Part shown: positions 24,944 to 35,271 of the stretch, piece after piece
Position numbering within the stretch: position 1 is the first letter of the stretch
How the letters are laid out: every line of letters starts with the position of its first letter
Assembly (NCBI RefSeq): GCF_016862995.1
Contig: NZ_BOOA01000009.1
Span: forward strand, 115,025-179,024
Source of the DNA: Acrocarpospora phusangensis
GTDB lineage: Bacteria; Actinomycetota; Actinomycetes; Streptosporangiales; Streptosporangiaceae
Direction: 5' to 3'
Length of the DNA stretch: 64,000 nucleotides
Program-made: the position numbers and the translations under genes
The notes under the pieces: model-generated
The model's database searches: none
Seen by the model: only the letters and a program-made list of their open reading frames with translations
What the model was told of the DNA's origin: nothing

Positions 24944-26937
24944 GGCAGAACCACCTCCACTGTCGTGCCCGAACCGGGCCGGCTTCTGACCACGAGGGTG
25001 CCGCCGTGGGCCCGCGCCCGATCGGCCATGCCGGACAATCCGCCGCCCTTGTCGTCGGCCACCGCACCCCCTCGCCCGTCGTCGACGACGGACATCTTCA
25101 AAGTCGCCCCGTCGAGCGCACCCCGTACGATCACTCGCGACGGTGCCGCGTGTTTCACCGCGTTGGTCACCGCCTCGCAGACGATGAAGTAGGCCGCCGC
25201 CTCCAACTCCGGCGCGATACGACCATCCGGGACGTTCACCTCCACCGGAATGGGACTGTTCTGGGTGAGGTCGTCGAGCGCGGCCCGGAGCCCGTCGTCC
25301 AGCCGGGCGGGCCGGATCCCGGCCGCGATCGCCCGCAGATCACCGATCGCCTCGCCGACCTGCCGCACCGCGGTGTCCAGTGCCGGTGCGATGACGCGCG
25401 CGCCGGGCGGCAACGCGTGCTGGAGTCGGCGCAGCGAGATGCCGAGCGCGACGAGCCGCTGCTGGGCCCCGTCGTGCAGGTCGCGTTCGAGCCGCCGGCG
25501 CTCCTGGTAGCCGGCCTGCACGATGCGTTCCCTGGACGCCTTCACCTCGTCGAGCTGGTGCTTGACCTGCAACTGCAGGCGGGCCATGGCCAGCGTCCCC
25601 GCGGCTTCCCCGAGCACGCTTCTGACCAGCTCCGGCTCGTAGCTGAGGGCCACCGCGTGCCCGATGAGCGCGACCTGCGCTCCGGCGAAGCGCACCGGGG
25701 CGTGCGCCAGTCCGGGGTCCGGCTCCGCCGGTCGGTCGTCGATCGTGCGCCAGCCCGCCTCGCTCGGGAAGTACGCGCGCAGCGACGCGTCGCCGAGGAC
25801 CTGCGCGAGCAGCGGCACGATGTCGCCCAGTTCGGCGTCGCCGCGGTGCAGCCGCGCCGTGTACTCGCGCATCGCGTTCACGGCCGCGTACCTCCGGGAG
25901 GCGAAACGACGGTCGATGATCTTCTGCGTGGCCGTACGCGCCTGGAAGAAGACCACCGCGGCGGCCGTGGTGGCGAGCGCGGTCCCCCAGGACGAGCCGG
26001 CGCCCGCGAGCAGGCCGCCGCCGACCGTGACGGCGAGGTAGACGGCGGCGACCAGCAGGGTCAGCGAGACGTAGACGAGTGTGCGGTTGATGAGACGTTC
26101 GATGCCGTACAGACCGTGTTTGGTGACGGCGACGATGACGGCCGCCACGACGAGCAGTTGGGCGGCCGACACGGCGATGTCGACGTACCGCATGTTGAGA
26201 CTGCCGGTCAGGGCCAGGACGCACCCGACGAGGGAGACCGGCGGAAGGACCGCGGCGACGGTGAGCCACAGCAGTTGCAGCCGCCGCTCGCCCGTCGCCC
26301 GGCGCAGCCGCCGGATGACGAGCACCACGTTCGCCACCAGGAGCACCCACAGCACGAGCCACCCGGCCGCGAAGACCCCCTCCCGGTATGGTGCGAACCA
26401 CCCCACGTGAAAGACGTTCGCCCGCCCCTCGTACGGCGCCGGCGTCAGCGGAGAACCCGCCAGCCCGGCGACCCCCAGCACCAGGCAGGCCCCGAGAACG
26501 CCCCGGAAACACCACCGGTCCACCGAGCCGGAGAGCCGCCCGTCCGGGAAGAGCAGAACGATCGCCACCGGCCAGGCGTAGACGAGCCCGAAGAACGCCT
26601 GCGGGACCGCCGCCAGCGCGTACGCCGCGGGCGGCACCGGGCCGGGCAGGAACTCCACCAGCGCCACCGCCGCCATCCGGCAGAACTCCAGGGCGATGAC
26701 CAGGGTCCCGCAGACCAGCAGGGTCCAGCCGACCCGGTTGTGCGCGCGGCGCAGCACGATCAGCGCCCCGGCCACCACCGGCGCCAGGCGTGCGAGCACG
26801 CCGAGCGCGTGCAGCCAGGGATCGACGGTGGCCGGGAGGTGGAGCGGCATCGCAAGCCAGAGATCACCCGCACTTACCGCTACGGAGAGCCCGACGGCAG
26901 CCCAGGCGGCCATACCGGCGTAAAGCGGGCGGTTCAT
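24934..26937 (-). CDS. Membrane sensor histidine kinase (HisKA_3 type)
   Basis: A 667-residue kinase with about ten hydrophobic segments in the first 330 residues, then a GAF-like linker (about 350-490), HisKA_3 with ERRRLERDLHDGAQQRLVAL and an ATPase domain (CEAVTNAVKHA, GGGLSGMADRARAHGG). The ATG at 26937 (MNRPLYAGM) was preferred over an in-frame ATG 63 bases upstream because the membrane region begins there. Multi-pass kinases of this kind usually sense membrane or envelope signals. Confidence 0.88.
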   Translation of the reverse strand: MNRPLYAGMAAWAAVGLSVAVSAGDLWLAMPLHLPATVDPWLHALGVLARLAPVVAGALIVLRRAHNRVGWTLLVCGTLVIALEFCRMAAVALVEFLPGPVPPAAYALAAVPQAFFGLVYAWPVAIVLLFPDGRLSGSVDRWCFRGVLGACLVLGVAGLAGSPLTPAPYEGRANVFHVGWFAPYREGVFAAGWLVLWVLLVANVVLVIRRLRRATGERRLQLLWLTVAAVLPPVSLVGCVLALTGSLNMRYVDIAVSAAQLLVVAAVIVAVTKHGLYGIERLINRTLVYVSLTLLVAAVYLAVTVGGGLLAGAGSSWGTALATTAAAVVFFQARTATQKIIDRRFASRRYAAVNAMREYTARLHRGDAELGDIVPLLAQVLGDASLRAYFPSEAGWRTIDDRPAEPDPGLAHAPVRFAGAQVALIGHAVALSYEPELVRSVLGEAAGTLAMARLQLQVKHQLDEVKASRERIVQAGYQERRRLERDLHDGAQQRLVALGISLRRLQHALPPGARVIAPALDTAVRQVGEAIGDLRAIAAGIRPARLDDGLRAALDDLTQNSPIPVEVNVPDGRIAPELEAAAYFIVCEAVTNAVKHAAPSRVIVRGALDGATLKMSVVDDGRGGAVADDKGGGLSGMADRARAHGGTLVVRSRPGSGTTVEVVLPCG

Positions 26938-26999
26938 GCCCAGATCGTAGGACGATGCCGCCAGCGCGGAATATCCGAGCCAGCACGGAGTCGCGAGCA

Positions 27000-27656
27000 C
27001 TAACTCGGGACGCGCGCGGTCGCACGCAGGGCGAGGACGGCGATGGCCACCACGGGCACACCCTGGGTGAGCAGGTCGAACAGGGCCAGTTCGAGGCTGA
27101 AGAGCTGGAGGGGCAGCACCAGATCTCCGACGAGGCCGAGCACGGGCGTCACCAGCAGCCAGCGGGGAACCGCGCGGGCGAGCCAGAGCGCGGCCAGGAG
27201 GGCGACGATGCCGGCCGAGGTGACGGTCAGGCCGCCGAAGATGCCGATCTGGGAGAGCTCGGCGTGGTCGGTGATGTACCTCAGCAGTTGCTCGCCCTGC
27301 TCACCCGGCAGAGCGGCCGTGTTCAGCACATATCCGTACGTGACTCCTTCGGCGGCGATGCCCTGCGCGAAGAAGACGATGCCGGTGACCGTGACGGCGC
27401 CGCCCACGGCCGCGAGCACGGAACCGCGTTCGCGGCACAGCGCGTAGGCGAGCACGGGGAACGCGGTGAAGGTGAGGAGGGCTCCGGGCGCGCCCGCGAA
27501 GAAGTGCATCGCCCACCATTCCTCGCGCATGGGCGAGAGGTTCTCGAAGTCCAGCATGGCGAGGCTGGGATGCCAGAACGCGAACACGGTGCGGAGCACC
27601 ATGCCGACGGCGAACAAGACGAAGGCCGCGTACAGGCCGGGGGATCTGGTCGTCAT
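27000..27656 (-). CDS. Multi-pass membrane protein of unknown function
   Basis: A 218-residue protein with six hydrophobic segments starting at LYAAFVLFAVGMVLRTVFAF. Conserved-looking polar motifs in loops are WHPSLAMLDFENLSPMREEW and YITDHAELSQIG. No catalytic motif is evident. It lies on the same strand just upstream of the kinase/regulator pair and could belong to that unit. Confidence 0.7.
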   Translation of the reverse strand: MTTRSPGLYAAFVLFAVGMVLRTVFAFWHPSLAMLDFENLSPMREEWWAMHFFAGAPGALLTFTAFPVLAYALCRERGSVLAAVGGAVTVTGIVFFAQGIAAEGVTYGYVLNTAALPGEQGEQLLRYITDHAELSQIGIFGGLTVTSAGIVALLAALWLARAVPRWLLVTPVLGLVGDLVLPLQLFSLELALFDLLTQGVPVVAIAVLALRATARVPS

Positions 27657-27748
27657 GCCTCGAACAGTAGGAAGATCCGCCCGCTCCCACATCGGTGCCA
27701 GCCCGGTGGGTCCGTCCGTGCCTCCCGAAGGCCTGCCTTGTCGGCTAC

Positions 27749-28600
27749 TCAGAACAGGGTCGGGGGCTCGGCCGGCATGGGGTCCGGGAGCGGGTCGAGT
27801 TCCGGCAGGCGGGCCCGTACGTCGTCGTGGAAACGGCGGGCGAGAAGCAGGGCCTCCGCGTTGTCGGGGGTGTGGATGAAGACCGTCGGGGAGCGGCCTT
27901 CGCGGAGCCAGGCGGTGACGGGGTCGAGCCACGGCCGCCAGCCCTCCACCGTACGGGCGGAGTCGTCCCTGCCGAGGTAGCGCACGATCGGGAACGCGGT
28001 GAGGGCCCGCGTCCGGCGCGGCAGACGGGGTTTTCTGGTCCAGGTCTCCCGTTCGGCGTTGCTCGTGGGCGGGCTCCGGAAGAAGGCCGTGGTGTCGAAC
28101 GGGATCCATTCCGCGTCGGCGGCGGTGAGCACGTTCTCGAGGAGCCGTTCCGCGCGCGGATCCTCGAAGAAGGCGCGGTGGCGGACTTCGACGGCGTACC
28201 GGTGGGATCGGGGCAGGGAGTGGAGGAAACGCGCCAGGACGCCCAGATCGGTGGGCGCGAACGAGCCCGGCAGCTGAATCCAGAGCGTGTGGGCCCGGGG
28301 ACCCAGCGGTTCGACCGCCTCCAGGAAGGACCGCACCTCCCCGTCCACATCGCCCAGCCGCCGCTCATGCGTGATCGTCTTGGGCAACTTCAGGATGAAC
28401 CGGAAGTCCGGCCCGGTCTGCTCCGCCCACGACGCCACCGTGGCCTTCGACGGCACCGCGTAGAACGTCGTGTTGCCCTCCACGGCGTCACACCAGGTCG
28501 CGTACGCCTTCAGCCGCTCCTTGGGCGCGAGCGGATGGGGAAGATAACGCCCCTGCCACGGCGCGTGACTCCACATCGCACATCCCACGAACAGGCGCAT
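27749..28600 (-). CDS. DUF72 domain protein
   Basis: A 283-residue TIM-barrel-type protein of the DUF72 (YecE) family. FVGCAMWSHAPWQGRYLP opens the barrel; AVEGNTTFYAVPSKATVASW, FRFILKLPKTITHERRL and YAVEVRHRAFF are family motifs. These proteins are widespread but lack an established function. It appears monocistronic. Confidence 0.88.
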   Translation of the reverse strand: MRLFVGCAMWSHAPWQGRYLPHPLAPKERLKAYATWCDAVEGNTTFYAVPSKATVASWAEQTGPDFRFILKLPKTITHERRLGDVDGEVRSFLEAVEPLGPRAHTLWIQLPGSFAPTDLGVLARFLHSLPRSHRYAVEVRHRAFFEDPRAERLLENVLTAADAEWIPFDTTAFFRSPPTSNAERETWTRKPRLPRRTRALTAFPIVRYLGRDDSARTVEGWRPWLDPVTAWLREGRSPTVFIHTPDNAEALLLARRFHDDVRARLPELDPLPDPMPAEPPTLF

Positions 28601-28735
28601 GGTCCGACGCTACCGAAGGAGACGGTGGGCCACACGGTGGGCCACGGAGTGGTGGGCGAGCCGGTGAGGGGTTGGCTACCCGGAATTAACGTAAGCCGAC
28701 TTGTCGGGAAATAGGGCGTCTTTAGCGTCCAGTTC

Positions 28736-29488
28736 GTGGATACAGGCCTGTATACAGAGCGGGATCCAGGCGTCAAGCTGCGGCGGGACCAGGTCTACGG
28801 TGAGCTGCGCCGCCGGCTGATGATCGGCGAGTTCCCCATCCGGGCCCGCCTGGTGGAGGAACGCGTGGCCGCCGCGCTGGGGGTCTCCCGTACCCCGGTG
28901 CGGGAGGCGCTCGTCCGGCTCCTCGCCGACGGCCTGGTGGAACGCGGCCAGGACGGCGGTTACTACGTCGCCCAGCCCGACCTGTCCGACCTCAGAGATC
29001 TGTACGAACTGCGCATCACCCTCGAACTGCGCGGCATCAGCCGTGCGCTCGACCCGGACGTCCGGGGTCACGACCCGGCGATCCTGGAGCCACTGCGTGA
29101 CCAGTGGCGGGCCCTGCGGGACGACCAGCCGGAGCCCGATCCGCAGTTCGTCCTGATGGACGAGGACTTCCACGTCACGATGAGCCGCGCGTCGGGGAAC
29201 GCGGCGCTCACGAGCACCCTGGCCGCGGTCAACGCGCGGATCCGGGCGGTGCGCATGTACGACTTCCTCACCGCGGACCGCATCACCCTGACGATCCTCC
29301 AGCACCTGGAGATCGCCGAGGAGGTCCTGGCCGGCCGGCACGCCGAGGCGCTGACCGCGATGCGCCGCCACGTGGGGGAGTCCATGGACGTCGTGGAGCG
29401 GCGCGCCGCTCGCGCGATCACTCAGATGGCCCTCAACCGAGGCAGGCGCCATGACTTTGACCGACCCGCGAACCGGGGCAAAGACTGA
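28736..29488 (+). CDS. GntR-family transcriptional regulator with FCD domain
   Basis: A 250-residue regulator. The winged helix ([14 protein letters not shown], then [19 protein letters not shown]) is followed by an all-helical FCD ligand domain with [17 protein letters not shown] and [17 protein letters not shown]. The GTG start is the only one ahead of the DNA-binding domain and lies inside or next to an operator-like palindrome. It probably senses a substrate or intermediate of the downstream ureide operon; the next gene starts 38 bases before this one ends. Confidence 0.88.
   Translation: MDTGLYTERDPGVKLRRDQVYGELRRRLMIGEFPIRARLVEERVAAALGVSRTPVREALVRLLADGLVERGQDGGYYVAQPDLSDLRDLYELRITLELRGISRALDPDVRGHDPAILEPLRDQWRALRDDQPEPDPQFVLMDEDFHVTMSRASGNAALTSTLAAVNARIRAVRMYDFLTADRITLTILQHLEIAEEVLAGRHAEALTAMRRHVGESMDVVERRAARAITQMALNRGRRHDFDRPANRGKD
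28740..28757. promoter_or_regulatory. Overlapping palindromes at the GntR start, probable autoregulatory operator
   Basis: Two perfect palindromes overlap: ATACAGGCCTGTAT (28740-28753) and CTGTATACAG (28748-28757). TGTATACA is typical of FCD-type GntR operators. They begin four bases after the GTG start, so the repressor would block initiation of its own operon. Confidence 0.6.
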
Positions 29489-30968
29489 TATTCCACTACT
29501 TGCCGTCCGGGGCCTGACCCGCCGGTTCGGCGACGTGCTCGCGAACGACTCGGTCGACTTCGACGTGCGCCCCGGCGAGGTGCACGCGCTCGTCGGCGAG
29601 AACGGCGCGGGCAAGAGCACCCTCCTCAAGCTCGTCTACGGCGTGCACCGTCCCGACGCGGGCGCGATCTCCGTGGACGGCGCCCAGGTCGCCGTCACCT
29701 CCCCGGCCCAGGCCCGCTCCCTCGGGATCGGCATGGTCTTCCAGGACCTGCGGCTGGTCCCGGCGCTGAGCGTGACCGAGAACATCGCCCTGGCGGTGCG
29801 CGGCGTCAGACCCCGCGTGATCGCCGAGGCGGCGGCGGAGCACGGCCTGGCCGTCGATCCGTACGCGCGGGTCTCGCATCTGTCGATCGGCGAACGGCAG
29901 CGCGCCGAGATCCTCAAGGTGCTGATGACCGGGTCGCGCATCGTCATCCTCGACGAGCCGACCAGCGTCCTGGCGCCCCAGGAGGTGACCGCGCTGTTCG
30001 GCGTGGTCGAACGCCTCCGTGAGTCCGGGTACGGCGTGGTGATCGTCACCCACAAGCTCAACGAGGTGCGCGCGATCGCCGACCGGGTCACCGTGCTGCG
30101 CGGCGGCCGGGTGATCCTCAACGGCGTGGACCCCGGCGGGTTCACCGACGCGGAGCTCGTCGAGGCCATGGTCGGCAGGGCCGTACCGGGCCTGCCCGCG
30201 GAGCGGCCCGCGCCGCCGGAGGGCGCCGCGCCCGTGCTGGTCATGACCGGCGTCAGCGCGTACGGCGAGAGCGGCGTGCTCCGGCTCAGCGACGTCACCC
30301 TCCAGGTACGCCCCGGCGAGCTGGTCGGGATCGCCGGGGTGGCCGGCAGCGGCCAGCGGGAGCTGTGCGAGGTGGCCTGCGGCCTGCGCCCGGTCTCCAA
30401 GGGCACGGTGACCGTTGCCGGCACGCCGGTGACCGGCCCCCGGCAGGCCCTCGGCCAGGGCGTCTGCGACGTGCCCGAGGACCCGCTGGCCGACGCGGTC
30501 GTCCCCGGCCTGACCATCGTCGAGCACGTGGCGCTCGGCCTGCCCGAGATCCCCCGCCGCCGCGCCAACGTGGACTGGCCCTCGGTACGGAAGATCACCA
30601 CAGACCTGGAGGAAAGGGTCGGCCTCCAGATGGCTCCCGGGCACCGCCGGGTGGCCGAGCTGTCCGGCGGCAACGTGCAGCGGGTCATGCTCACCCGGGC
30701 GCTCGGCCGGGGCGACAGCGTGCTGGTGGTCGCCGCGTACCCGAGCCGGGGGCTGGACATCGCCACCACCCGGCGCACCCAGGAGCTGCTCCTGGAGCGG
30801 CGCAACGCGGGCGCCGCCGTGCTCGTCGTCTCCGAGGACCTGGACGAGCTGATCTCGATCAGCGACCGGATCGCGGTGATGCACGCCGGTCACCTGGCCG
30901 GGATCGTTCCCGCGCTCGGCGCCGACCGCCAGGAGATCGGCCGGCTCATGCTCGGAGGCGCACGATGA
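29451..30968 (+). CDS. BMP-type ABC transporter ATP-binding protein (two fused ATPase domains)
   Basis: A 505-residue protein with two ATPase domains, as in sugar and nucleoside importers. The first has Walker [11 protein letters not shown], signature [12 protein letters not shown] and Walker [10 protein letters not shown]. The second has a degenerate Walker A ([13 protein letters not shown], no lysine), normal for this family, signature [11 protein letters not shown] and [11 protein letters not shown]. It drives the import complex formed with the two permeases and lipoprotein encoded downstream. It overlaps the regulator gene and is coupled to the first permease by ATGA. Confidence 0.92.
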   Translation: MTLTDPRTGAKTDIPLLAVRGLTRRFGDVLANDSVDFDVRPGEVHALVGENGAGKSTLLKLVYGVHRPDAGAISVDGAQVAVTSPAQARSLGIGMVFQDLRLVPALSVTENIALAVRGVRPRVIAEAAAEHGLAVDPYARVSHLSIGERQRAEILKVLMTGSRIVILDEPTSVLAPQEVTALFGVVERLRESGYGVVIVTHKLNEVRAIADRVTVLRGGRVILNGVDPGGFTDAELVEAMVGRAVPGLPAERPAPPEGAAPVLVMTGVSAYGESGVLRLSDVTLQVRPGELVGIAGVAGSGQRELCEVACGLRPVSKGTVTVAGTPVTGPRQALGQGVCDVPEDPLADAVVPGLTIVEHVALGLPEIPRRRANVDWPSVRKITTDLEERVGLQMAPGHRRVAELSGGNVQRVMLTRALGRGDSVLVVAAYPSRGLDIATTRRTQELLLERRNAGAAVLVVSEDLDELISISDRIAVMHAGHLAGIVPALGADRQEIGRLMLGGAR

Positions 30969-32017
30969 CCACCCAGCTCACCCCCACCCCGGTCGCCTCG
31001 CCGCTGGTCTCCCCCAAGCCCGGGTACCTCGCGGCGGCCGGGCGCTGGACCGGCGCCCTGGCGGGCGCGATCGCGATCTTCAGCGTGCTGCTGATCGCCA
31101 AGGGCGCCAACCCCGTCACGACGCTCGTGGACATGGTGGTCTCGATGACCAGCGGGTTCAGCATCGAGCAGATCGTGATGAAGGCCGCGCCGCTTGTGCT
31201 GGCCGCCATGGCGGTGGTTTTGCCCGCCCGCGCGGGCCTGGCCAACGTCGGCGGCGAGGGCCAGGTGATCATCGGGGCGGTGGCCGGGGCCGGCGTCGGG
31301 CTCGTCGTGTCCGGCCCGGCGGCGCTGCCGCTCATGCTGGTCGCGGGCGCGCTGGGCGGCGCGCTGTGGGCCGGGCTGGCGGTCATGCTCCGGGTGACCG
31401 TGGGCGTCAACGAGGCCGTCACCACCCTGCTGCTCAACTACGTCGCGCTCGACGTGATGCTCTACCTCATCTACGAGCCCTGGAAGGACGCCCAGGGTTC
31501 GGGCCAGCCCGCCACCCCGCCGCTCAGCATCGAGCAGCGCCTGCCCCTGCTGTCCGGTACGGCGGTGCACGCCGGGATCATCCTGGCCCTGCTGGCCGCC
31601 GTGGCGGTCTGGTTCACGCTGCGGCACACCGCGTTCGGCTTCCGGCTCGCGGTCACCGGCGGCAACCCGGAGGCGGCCCGCCGGGCCGGGCTGCGGGTGG
31701 GCCGGCTGCTGCTCACGGCCATGCTGCTGGGCGGGGCGCTGGCCGGGCTGGCCGGCGTGATCCACCTGGCCGGCGTCGAGTTCAAGCTCCGGCCGGGGCT
31801 GACCACGAACATCGGCTACATCGCCTTCCTGGCGGCCTGGCTGGCCCGGCACAACCCGCTGCCGGCCGTGGCGGCCGCCTTCATGCTCGCCGCGATCACC
31901 GTCGGCGGCGACAGCCTGCAGCTCGACAGCGGCCTGCCCGCCGCCACCGTGAACGTGTTGATGGCCTTGATCCTGCTCGCCGTGCTCGGCTGGACCGCCA
32001 AGAGGAGCTCCTCATGA
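30965..32017 (+). CDS. BMP-type ABC transporter permease 1
   Basis: A 350-residue membrane protein of the BPD_transp_2 family with 8-9 segments. [20 protein letters not shown] and [15 protein letters not shown] are hallmarks of nucleoside/ureide-type permeases, and [15 protein letters not shown] is the cytoplasmic coupling loop. Start and stop both overlap neighbours by ATGA. Confidence 0.92.
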   Translation: MTTQLTPTPVASPLVSPKPGYLAAAGRWTGALAGAIAIFSVLLIAKGANPVTTLVDMVVSMTSGFSIEQIVMKAAPLVLAAMAVVLPARAGLANVGGEGQVIIGAVAGAGVGLVVSGPAALPLMLVAGALGGALWAGLAVMLRVTVGVNEAVTTLLLNYVALDVMLYLIYEPWKDAQGSGQPATPPLSIEQRLPLLSGTAVHAGIILALLAAVAVWFTLRHTAFGFRLAVTGGNPEAARRAGLRVGRLLLTAMLLGGALAGLAGVIHLAGVEFKLRPGLTTNIGYIAFLAAWLARHNPLPAVAAAFMLAAITVGGDSLQLDSGLPAATVNVLMALILLAVLGWTAKRSSS

Positions 32018-32919
32018 GTGACCTGGTCGTGGATGTTCTCACCGGAGCCGTACGCGGCGGGACGGCGATCATGTTCGCCGCGCTGGGGGAGACGCTGGCC
32101 GAGCGCGCCGGCGTCGTCAACCTGGGCACCGAGGGCTCCATGCTCGTCGGCGCGCTGGCCGGGTACGCGATCGCGGCCGAGACCGGCAGCCCCTGGGCCG
32201 GCCTGGCCGCCGGGGCCGTCGCGGGCGGCCTGCTCGCCCTGGTCCACGCCGTCATGGTGGTCTGGCGGCGGTCCGACCAGTTCGCCACCGGACTGACGGT
32301 GATGTTCCTCGGCCTGGGCCTCACCTCGCTGTTCGGTGCGGCCTACGTGGGCCGGGCGGCGCCCGGGTTCGACCCGGTGGCCGTGCCGCTCCTCAGCGAC
32401 GTGCCGCTGCTCGGCGAGATCCTGTTCCAGCACGACCCGGTGACCTACCTGTCGTTCCTGGCGGCGCCGCTGCTGTGGTGGTGGCTGCGGTCCACCCGGG
32501 GTGGGCTGCTGCTGCGGACCGCCGGGGAACGCGCCGACGTGCTACACGTCCACGGCTACCGGCCGGGACTCATCAGGGGCGCCGCCGTCGTGGCGGGCGG
32601 CGCGCTGGCCGGAATCGGGGGAGCACAACTCGCCACCGCGTACGCGCACGCCTGGTTCGAGGGCATGACCGCCGGGCGGGGCTTCATCGCCGTGTCCCTG
32701 GTCATCTTCGCCGCCTGGCGTCCCCTGTGGGTGATGGCGGGGTCGTACCTGTTCGGTGCGGCGCTGGCACTCGCCCCGGCGCTGCAGGCCCGAGGGATCT
32801 CGCTCAACCAGTTCGCCCTCGACGCGCTGCCCTTCCTGATCACCCTCGCGATCCTGGCGATCCTCGGCCGGCGCACCCTCCGCGCCGCCCCCGAAGAACT
32901 GCGCCGCGTCTTCACCTAG
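32014..32919 (+). CDS. BMP-type ABC transporter permease 2
   Basis: A 301-residue BPD_transp_2 permease, the partner of the preceding one. ETLAERAGVVNLGTEGSMLV is the family motif; a coupling loop lies near RTAGERADVLHVHGYRPG. AGAGGAG precedes the ATG, which overlaps the first permease stop. The stop codon lies within the ribosome-binding site of the lipoprotein gene. Confidence 0.92.
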   Translation: MSDLVVDVLTGAVRGGTAIMFAALGETLAERAGVVNLGTEGSMLVGALAGYAIAAETGSPWAGLAAGAVAGGLLALVHAVMVVWRRSDQFATGLTVMFLGLGLTSLFGAAYVGRAAPGFDPVAVPLLSDVPLLGEILFQHDPVTYLSFLAAPLLWWWLRSTRGGLLLRTAGERADVLHVHGYRPGLIRGAAVVAGGALAGIGGAQLATAYAHAWFEGMTAGRGFIAVSLVIFAAWRPLWVMAGSYLFGAALALAPALQARGISLNQFALDALPFLITLAILAILGRRTLRAAPEELRRVFT

Positions 32920-32927
32920 GAGAGACC

Positions 32928-34061
32928 ATGCGGAAACCCCTGCTTCTGGCCTTACTGCTCCCCCTCGTCGCCTGTTCCGCGAACACCACCGGCACCGCCA
33001 CGACCACCTCGGGCGGCACCGCCGCGCCGGGCAAGGACTCGGCCGCCGTCGGGTTCATCTTCGTCGGGCCCAAGGACGACTACGGCTACAACCAGGCCGC
33101 CTACCAGGGCAGCCAGGAGGTGGCCAAGGCCTTCCCGAACCTGGAGGTGATCACCGCGGAGAACGTGCCCGAGGACGACAACGCCGCCCGGGTGATGAAC
33201 TCGATGATCGCCAAGGGCGCCAGAATCATCTTCGCCACCTCGTACGGTCACCTCGACGCGGCGCTCAAAGTCGCCGCGGAGCACCCCGACGTCGCCGTCG
33301 TGCAGCAGGGCAACCTGATCACCACCGCCGTCCCGGCCAACGCGGGCACGTTCTTCGGCACCGTGTACGAGCCGGTCTACCTGGCCGGCATCGCCGCGGG
33401 CAAGGCCACCAAGTCCGGCAAGCTCGGCTACGTCTACGCGTTCCCGATCACCCAGACCATCGACAACATCAACGCTTTCGAGCTCGGCGCCCAGTCGGTC
33501 AACCCGGCGGTGAAGACCTACGCGGTCAGCACCTCCTCCTGGTGTGACCCGGCGAAGCAGGCCGAGGCCGCCGCCAACCTGCTCAAGCAGGGCGTGGACG
33601 TCATCACCCAGCACCAGGACTGCACCGCCACCGTGATCAAGGCGACCGAGGCGGCCGGCAAGTTCACGGTCGGCTACCACGCCGACGCCTCCGCGATCGC
33701 GCCCAAGGGCTGGCTGACCGGCTCGCAGTGGAACTGGGGCCCGCTCTACACCGACATCGTGAAGACCACCCTCGGCGGCGGCTTCACCGGCTCCAAGTAC
33801 AACGCCAACTTCCGGGTCGGCTACAAGACCGGCGAGAACCCCTTCGTCCAGTCCCCGTACGGCCCGATGGTGGACGAGGCGACCAAGTCCGAGATCGACA
33901 AGGCCCGCGAGCTGCTGAAGACCGGCTCACCCTTCGCCGGGCCGATCAAGGACCAGGAAGGCAAGATCCGCATCCCCGAGGGCACGGTGCCTGACTACAC
34001 CACCATCGAGAAGATCGACTACTTCGTCGACGGCGTCGTCGGAACCCTGCCGAAGGCATGA
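32928..34061 (+). CDS. BMP-family substrate-binding lipoprotein
   Basis: A 377-residue exported binding protein with lipobox [25 protein letters not shown] and [19 protein letters not shown] match the BMP (basic membrane protein) family, which binds nucleosides or related heterocycles. Here the coupled downstream genes degrade biuret-type compounds, so the ligand may be a ureide; that is inference. TAGGAG precedes the ATG, and the stop overlaps the next start by ATGA. Confidence 0.92.
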   Translation: MRKPLLLALLLPLVACSANTTGTATTTSGGTAAPGKDSAAVGFIFVGPKDDYGYNQAAYQGSQEVAKAFPNLEVITAENVPEDDNAARVMNSMIAKGARIIFATSYGHLDAALKVAAEHPDVAVVQQGNLITTAVPANAGTFFGTVYEPVYLAGIAAGKATKSGKLGYVYAFPITQTIDNINAFELGAQSVNPAVKTYAVSTSSWCDPAKQAEAAANLLKQGVDVITQHQDCTATVIKATEAAGKFTVGYHADASAIAPKGWLTGSQWNWGPLYTDIVKTTLGGGFTGSKYNANFRVGYKTGENPFVQSPYGPMVDEATKSEIDKARELLKTGSPFAGPIKDQEGKIRIPEGTVPDYTTIEKIDYFVDGVVGTLPKA

Positions 34062-34576
34062 GCACCAGCCCCTACCCCTGGCCCTGGCACGGCCACGTCG
34101 ATCCGGTACGGCTCGCGCTGCTGGCGGTGGCCTGCCCGCGGCCGGCCGGCCCGGATCGGGAGGTCGAGACCCTGGCCGAGCAGGTGCGGGCGGCCGGCGG
34201 GCTGGTCGTGTCGGTACGGGTGCGCCCGCCGTACCGGCCGGTCGTGCCGCCCGCGCAGGCCCCGCCCGTACGGGCCGACCGGACCGTGCGCGCGGCGGGC
34301 TGGGACGGCTTCCACGGCAGCGACCTGGACTCGGTGCTCCGGGCCGAGGGCCGGGACCTGCTGCTGCTGGCGGGCTGCTGCCTGGAGCTGGGCGTGCACT
34401 CCACGATGCGGGCCGCCAACGACCGGGGCTACGAGTGCCTGCTGGTCGAGGACGCCTGCACCGCCGCCTCCCCGGACCTGCGCCAGGGAGCCCTGTCGAC
34501 GATCGAGATGTCCGGCGGCATCTTCGGCGCGGTGGGCACCCGTACGGCTGTCGCCACACTTATGGAGCGATCATGA
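34058..34576 (+). CDS. Isochorismatase-like paralogue of biuret hydrolase lacking the catalytic triad (predicted pseudoenzyme)
   Basis: A 172-residue protein that aligns along its length with the biuret hydrolase encoded next to it: [12 protein letters not shown] at the start, [20 protein letters not shown] in the core, [10 protein letters not shown] near the end. It is about 60 residues shorter, missing the segment that in BiuH contains [10 protein letters not shown] and the HTREGH region. By alignment the catalytic Asp is Ala25, the Lys is Ala79 and the nucleophile Cys is Gly112. Two cysteines (107-108) lie nearby but not in position. It overlaps both neighbours by ATGA, so it is expressed with them; a structural or regulatory subunit is the likely role. 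Confidence 0.75.
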   Translation: MSTSPYPWPWHGHVDPVRLALLAVACPRPAGPDREVETLAEQVRAAGGLVVSVRVRPPYRPVVPPAQAPPVRADRTVRAAGWDGFHGSDLDSVLRAEGRDLLLLAGCCLELGVHSTMRAANDRGYECLLVEDACTAASPDLRQGALSTIEMSGGIFGAVGTRTAVATLMERS

Positions 34577-35271
34577 AATTTCCGGCAATAAGCGCTGAGC
34601 CTTACGCCTGGCCCTTCGACGGCGGGCTCGACCCCGCCACCACGGCGATCATCTGCATCGACTGGCAGGTCGACTTCTGCGGACCCGGCGGATACGTCGA
34701 CATGATGGGCTACGACCTCTCGCTCACCCGGGCCGGCCTGGAGCCCACGGCCGTCGTCCTGGCGGCGGCCAGGGAGCGCGGGATGCTGATCATCCACACC
34801 CGGGAGGGCCACCGGCCGGACCTGTCCGACTGCCCGCCCAACAAACTCTGGCGGTCGAAGCGCATCGGCGCGGGCATCGGCGACTCGGGCCCGTGCGGGC
34901 GCATCCTGGTTCGCGGCGAGCCCGGCTGGGAGATCGTGCCCGAGGTCGCGCCCCTGGACGGCGAGCCGATCATCGACAAACCCGGCAAGGGCGCCTTCTA
35001 CGCCACCGACCTGGACCTGCTGCTGCGTACGCGCGGGATCACCCACCTGATCCTGACCGGGATCACCACCGACGTGTGCGTGCACACCACCATGCGGGAG
35101 GCCAACGACCGGGGCTACGAGTGCCTGCTGCTGACCGATTGCACCGGCGCCACCGACAAGGGCAACTACGAGGCCGCCCTGAAGATGGTGACCATGCAGG
35201 GCGGCGTCTTCGGCGCGATCGCGCCGTCCTCCGCGCTCCTGCGTTCCCTGCGTTCCGTGCAGACGGGGTGA
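34573..35271 (+). CDS. biuH: Biuret amidohydrolase (cysteine hydrolase, isochorismatase fold)
   Basis: A 232-residue enzyme that hydrolyses biuret to allophanate and ammonia. The triad is D30 (CIDWQVDF), K136 ([10 protein letters not shown]) and C169 (TTDVCVHTT), with the same spacing as I recall for Rhizobium BiuH (D36, K142, C175); Q209 in [11 protein letters not shown] corresponds to the substrate-binding glutamine Q215. [10 protein letters not shown] and [10 protein letters not shown] are BiuH-specific stretches. Allophanate goes to AtzF, encoded next. The start overlaps the upstream paralogue by ATGA. A close ureide substrate (for example triuret) cannot be excluded. Confidence 0.88.
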   Translation: MKFPAISAEPYAWPFDGGLDPATTAIICIDWQVDFCGPGGYVDMMGYDLSLTRAGLEPTAVVLAAARERGMLIIHTREGHRPDLSDCPPNKLWRSKRIGAGIGDSGPCGRILVRGEPGWEIVPEVAPLDGEPIIDKPGKGAFYATDLDLLLRTRGITHLILTGITTDVCVHTTMREANDRGYECLLLTDCTGATDKGNYEAALKMVTMQGGVFGAIAPSSALLRSLRSVQTG

